From NCBI RefSeq assembly GCF_900590755.1, contig NZ_UUOC01000052.1, positions 310,001 to 374,000 on the forward strand: a stretch of 64,000 nucleotides of DNA. Direction: 5' to 3'. The position numbers were made by a program, and so were the translations under genes. Positions 60,611 to 64,000 of this stretch are shown piece after piece. The notes below the pieces were generated by a model. It was given only the letters and a program-made list of their open reading frames with translations, was not told the DNA's origin and did not search any database. This DNA is from Pseudomonas viridiflava (GTDB lineage: Bacteria; Pseudomonadota; Gammaproteobacteria; Pseudomonadales; Pseudomonadaceae). Each line of letters opens with the position of its first letter. Position 1 is the first letter of the stretch.

Positions 60611-62596
60611 TTAATGTTCGTGTTGCAGAATATAATCGTCATATTTCATTATGTTAATGGTCGTGTAATCTATTGGTCCCAATATCTCGGATAAATCGAT
60701 ACTAGTAGCAATAATTACCTGACCACCGAAGCTCGTCGCATTGGCTGCGTCCTTAATCAACGAACAGAAGTCTTTCCTGTTTGCCTCGTGTTGTCTAGGC
60801 TCGTCAAATACTACAAATCCCGAGTGTTTTACTTGGGCGAATTGACTTGCGAGCTCTAGCAGGGCAAGGCTGTAAGACCATATTATCCGGATGTAATCGC
60901 TTGCTGATGAGTCAGCGACAATATCAAATCCGTCCAGTTCGGGTCGATACGTGATGCGAGAGATTTTAATCGCAGTCATGTCTGAACTGTTATAGCCAAA
61001 TCGGCTAAGGTTCGATTTTAATGTTTGTTCTAGAGAGTCCAATATCTCGGTTGAAATACTTTTGGTTGCTCTTCTTTTGGCTAGCTCCAAAGAACTCTTG
61101 GATTGGCTCCAGTCGTCGTGTATAGACTTGGCTCGCGCATTGAGTTTCAACTGTTGGGCGAATATTCGATCAGTGTCCCTGATGAGATGCTCAATCTCAA
61201 TTTTCTCTCTGATTAGAGTAACTTCACTTTGGTTAAGATTTGCGTTCTCGTTTCTTAACAGCAATACTTGGTGATTTAGATCTTTTTGGATTTCAGACTG
61301 CGCGTTAAATTTGAGCTTCAAAGCTGCAAGCTTTGAGTTTTGGTGTGTGACTATTTTTTCGTAAAAATCTTTTTGGTTCTTTAGGTAGTCAATATTTTGC
61401 TCAAGTGTTAATGGTCGCGCAGAGCTTGTGGATGCAATTAAGCTCTCATGAATGTCGCTGTCGCAAATGGGGCAGCTTCTAGTTTCTACTGGCAAAAGCA
61501 GTTCGCTTCCAACGTCTTTTAACCGTTTGAGTTGCTTGTATCTGTCTAAGTCGTTTTCAATCGTTCTGAGTTTTGACGTTGTCTTGATTTCTACGTCTAT
61601 CAATGCTTCAATTTCTAGCTCGGAATTGCTTATGTCTTTATTGAGCTGAAAAAGTTCTTTCGCTTTTTCTGTCAAAGGTTCTGATGCTCTGGTAAGAGGC
61701 TTCTCTAGCTCGTTGAGCCGCGCCTTTAAGGCGCGAAGACGCTGTTCCGCTGATAGTTCGAGTCGACCGGATGTGAACGTATACCCAATGGTTTCTGGAT
61801 TGAAAGAATCTGAAAATTTAGTGGCTGCTTTGATTTGGATTGAATTGAGTTCTGCTGTGGAAAAAGCGGCGGTAATATTTTTGTCCCATTCACCCTGAAG
61901 CTCGTCAATATTTTTTCTTAGCAGAGCAATTTTATTTCTCTCGGTATAGTCTTCTAGCCCGAGAACAAACTCAGCAGCGGATGATTTTACGTTTTTGATT
62001 TTGTAGTAGCTAGGCGTGTTCGCTTGAATTTCAGACCACCCTCTTTTTTGTTCAATGAAGTAAAGAGGGAAAATGCACTCTAGGTATAATGGTGTTTCTC
62101 GTCCCTCATACGTGATCACCTTAGGCAATTGCCATCCCAAAAAACCTTCTAGCCAGTAGTGAAAGCCTAGGGAGCTTTTTGCTGAGCCGATGTCTCCTGC
62201 AGCGCCTAGAAAATAATCCTGTTTTTCGTTAGTCTCACTTATTACCGATACTTTCTTTTCATCCCCTAGAACATCCCGGATTAACCTTACTCGTTTTCCC
62301 CGATGGTTATGCAGTGATAGCTCTACTGCGGAACTGAGAACCTTATAGTGAGTATTGTCTTCTTTGCTTTTTAGGATGTAACTGTACATCGACTTAGGGA
62401 ACGGCCTTCTTCTGCTTGGTCCTAGAATTGCTTCTAGCCCGAGAGCGTAGGCTATTGCATTAATGCAGGTGGATTTTCCAGATGTGTTGTCTGCGCTTAT
62501 TATATTTAAGCCTGGTTTAAAGCCTATTGTAGTAGAAAAGCGCCCTTTAGAAGTATCTGAATATATTTTTAACTCTTCTAGCTGTAGCCCAAGCAT
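60611..62596 (-). CDS. Rad50/SMC-like ABC ATPase, candidate ABC-3C component
   Basis: A 661-residue ATPase with two nucleotide-binding halves separated by long helical coiled-coil segments (about 280-375 and 400-515). Walker A is ADNTSGKST (35-43), where the usual first glycine is alanine. The Q-loop region FIEQKRGW lies at about 180-187. The middle carries CPICDSD (375-381), a CxxC hook that could dimerise on zinc. Walker B is GFVVFDEP (593-600, D598 and E599). No clear LSGGQ-type signature is seen; SSASDYIRIIWSYSLALL (563-580) occupies the place. AGGGGA precedes the ATG. The gene is one base after the 151-residue gene. It is AT-rich compared with its core neighbours. Confidence 0.88.
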   Translation of the reverse strand: MLGLQLEELKIYSDTSKGRFSTTIGFKPGLNIISADNTSGKSTCINAIAYALGLEAILGPSRRRPFPKSMYSYILKSKEDNTHYKVLSSAVELSLHNHRGKRVRLIRDVLGDEKKVSVISETNEKQDYFLGAAGDIGSAKSSLGFHYWLEGFLGWQLPKVITYEGRETPLYLECIFPLYFIEQKRGWSEIQANTPSYYKIKNVKSSAAEFVLGLEDYTERNKIALLRKNIDELQGEWDKNITAAFSTAELNSIQIKAATKFSDSFNPETIGYTFTSGRLELSAEQRLRALKARLNELEKPLTRASEPLTEKAKELFQLNKDISNSELEIEALIDVEIKTTSKLRTIENDLDRYKQLKRLKDVGSELLLPVETRSCPICDSDIHESLIASTSSARPLTLEQNIDYLKNQKDFYEKIVTHQNSKLAALKLKFNAQSEIQKDLNHQVLLLRNENANLNQSEVTLIREKIEIEHLIRDTDRIFAQQLKLNARAKSIHDDWSQSKSSLELAKRRATKSISTEILDSLEQTLKSNLSRFGYNSSDMTAIKISRITYRPELDGFDIVADSSASDYIRIIWSYSLALLELASQFAQVKHSGFVVFDEPRQHEANRKDFCSLIKDAANATSFGGQVIIATSIDLSEILGPIDYTTINIMKYDDYILQHEH

Positions 62597-62597
62597 G

Positions 62598-63053
62598 TTA
62601 ATCCCCTAAGATTTTAGATACGGCTGCATTTGTGAGCTTTTTGGAGATTTCCGTTAGGAATTCACGTTCGTCGGGGAATATATTTTCTGAACAGATAGTG
62701 GACGTTAATGCTACGCCCAAGTCTGTTAATCCAAGCTTGTCGTCGCGCAGAAAAATCAGTTCTTTTACCATGCATATATTTATTGCTTTTTCATCGCTGT
62801 CATCAAGAGCTATAACAAATGATGCTTTGTCTTCGAGGCTTTCAACGTAAAAACTCCATAAGTTTTTTCGATTAAGCATCCATGTTGCTATTTTTATTTT
62901 ATTTATGGGTGCGTAGCCACTTTTGTCTTTTAGGGAATTAACTGATAAAACGATCAGTGCTATTCTCCATAGCGGGCGCAACTCAATGGGTAATGGAAAG
63001 CCTTGACCACTTGTTCTTACTCGGGCTAGCCTGTTTTCTAAAAAATCATCCAT
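62598..63053 (-). CDS. 151-residue small protein, candidate ABC-3C middle component
   Basis: No named domain is recognised. The protein starts MDDFLENRLARVRTSGQG and has a mainly helical pattern with a winged-helix-like look (LRPLWRIALIVLSVNSLKD, NKIKIATWMLNRKNLW, ELIFLRDDKLGLTDLGVAL). Its ATG overlaps the end of the effector gene by eight bases and its stop is one base before the ATPase ATG. The placement between an effector and an ABC ATPase is what suggests a middle component; the sequence alone does not. Confidence 0.8.
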   Translation of the reverse strand: MDDFLENRLARVRTSGQGFPLPIELRPLWRIALIVLSVNSLKDKSGYAPINKIKIATWMLNRKNLWSFYVESLEDKASFVIALDDSDEKAINICMVKELIFLRDDKLGLTDLGVALTSTICSENIFPDEREFLTEISKKLTNAAVSKILGD

Positions 63054-64000
63054 CTATAGCAAACTCCAAATCGCACTCGGCTAGCCATTTTGCTATATGT
63101 CCCGATGCTAGCAACGCTACATTTTGAGTTGAGATGTTATGGGCAGTATTTTTGAACATTTCTTGAGTGAGGTTGAGAAGCTCTGATAAGATCTTATCTG
63201 CTTCCACACCCCCATAGTGAAATTGATTTCTTATACGCTCTAGCGCTTCCAATGCTTTCACGATAACTTCGGATCCTATCTGCGGAAAAGTGTTTCGGTA
63301 GTAATCAATAAGCTCTTCTAGTTGAATATATTGTGTTACCTGTTCTTCCCTGAATTTTTGTGTCGCTCTGTTCTTGATTATAGAGGTTGATTTTCTTTTT
63401 AGATTGTCATGAAATATTGAGTTGGCAGCGATCCAATCTTGTATTTCAAAGCTGCTGACTTTATTGAGGTTTATATGGACCGGGCCGGGCGTGAAGTTTC
63501 TAGCGTAAAGGGCTGATTCAGGAAAACTTTCGTCAGTTTCAATTTTTATTCTGATATTGCTATCAAGAAATTTCAAGCCCCTGAGTCGAAGAGCTTTCTC
63601 TTTTTCTTTGCACTTCTTTATTAGTTCTCGGCTTTTTATTTCAGGAATCATCAATATCCAATGATTGATTTCTAAATCTCCGAGTAACGCCTGTATCTCA
63701 TTTTCGTATTTTTCGAGTTTTCCTAAGTCGTCTGAGATCTTCTTTATGGTTTTCTTTTTGTAATCTGCCATCGATGAGTCTGGCTTTGGGAAGTAGCATT
63801 GATATATTACGCCATCGGCGGTAAAAAATTCGATTCCATGGTCTCCTCGGTCTTCCGCTGGGACGAAGGTAAAGTTTTTATGGCCATATTCTTTTCGGAG
63901 CAAGTGCTCGCAATACTTTTCCCACTGGTTGCCATCTAGTCCACGTTTATATTGGTTGAGCGCATTCAGTGTTGAAATACCCGACCTTGCCTGTCTATCA
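63046..64000 (-). CDS. Restriction-endonuclease-like effector, candidate ABC-3C component (5' partial)
   Basis: The frame is open to the window edge, so the N-terminus is missing; at least 317 codons are present. The visible start region contains GNQWEKYCEHLL, then DRGDHGIEFFTADG and VIYQCYFPKPD. This E...GD-x-GIE...QxY order resembles PD-(D/E)xK nucleases of the Mrr type, but the usual lysine after Q is tyrosine. The C-terminal 100 residues are helical (LEELIDYYRNTFPQIG, EALERIRNQFHYGG) and end in FAIDG. A TTG at 63903 was not used as the start because the nuclease-like motif begins upstream of it. Function is inferred. Confidence 0.8.
   Translation of the reverse strand, partial: DRQARSGISTLNALNQYKRGLDGNQWEKYCEHLLRKEYGHKNFTFVPAEDRGDHGIEFFTADGVIYQCYFPKPDSSMADYKKKTIKKISDDLGKLEKYENEIQALLGDLEINHWILMIPEIKSRELIKKCKEKEKALRLRGLKFLDSNIRIKIETDESFPESALYARNFTPGPVHINLNKVSSFEIQDWIAANSIFHDNLKRKSTSIIKNRATQKFREEQVTQYIQLEELIDYYRNTFPQIGSEVIVKALEALERIRNQFHYGGVEADKILSELLNLTQEMFKNTAHNISTQNVALLASGHIAKWLAECDLEFAIDG

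Overview
The window is chromosomal DNA of a Pseudomonas from the fluorescens/syringae side of the genus. The evidence is protein identity (Crc, a two-subunit-plus-cytochrome gluconate-type dehydrogenase, RimA/RimB/RimK), the gene order algC-argB / pyrE-crc / rph-yicC-gmk-rpoZ-spoT-ridA / exbBD-tonB-oxyR-recG / argE-argA-gshA / tex-ompR-envZ / hslR-hslO-pckA that is usual in this genus, GC-rich codon use, and about twenty short inverted repeats of the REP/REPIN type between genes.

Layout. 1-7.1 kb: the 3' part of a long, membrane-anchored algC, then argB; facing them pyrE with a DUF4124 gene, then crc, a DUF4870 protein and rph. 7.4-12.7 kb: yicC, gmk, rpoZ, spoT, ridA and a lipoprotein gene, all forward. 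13-20.8 kb: a reverse SDR gene, then a putatively Fur-controlled exbB-exbD-tonB cluster, oxyR, recG and a YbaK-HDOD fusion. 20.8-32.4 kb: GFA enzyme, CitMHS citrate carrier, TerC, Na/Pi-PhoU protein, M16 peptidase, DUF5924 protein and a four-gene Mla/MCE lipid transporter whose lipoprotein gene is separated from mlaD by two REP elements and a 40-bp duplication. 32.4-44.4 kb, mostly reverse: a nucleoside-gate (SpmA/B-like) membrane protein, a four-gene LpoB/YcfL envelope-lipoprotein operon with a clear sigma70 promoter, a GNAT enzyme, a polyol-type MFS carrier, an orphan membrane protein, and a cytochrome c / Tat subunit / GMC flavoprotein dehydrogenase operon. 44.8-60.6 kb: argE, argA, gshA, a thioesterase, tex, ompR-envZ, rimA-rimB-rimK, hslR, hslO and pckA.

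60.6-64.0 kb is different. Immediately after the pckA terminator the DNA becomes AT-rich and carries three overlapping or abutting reverse genes: a nuclease-like protein that runs off the window edge, a 151-residue small protein, and a 661-residue Rad50/SMC-like ATPase with a CxxC hook. This arrangement (effector, small middle component, ABC ATPase) resembles the ABC three-component (ABC-3C) class of predicted conflict/defence systems and is the best candidate here for a little-studied system. The assignment rests on architecture and motifs only.

Metabolic links: argB, argE and argA give three arginine-pathway steps; crc, citMHS, pckA and the gluconate-type dehydrogenase relate to organic-acid-preferring carbon metabolism; oxyR, gshA, hslO and hslR relate to oxidative and heat stress. 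No tRNA, rRNA, CRISPR array, insertion sequence or phage gene was seen.
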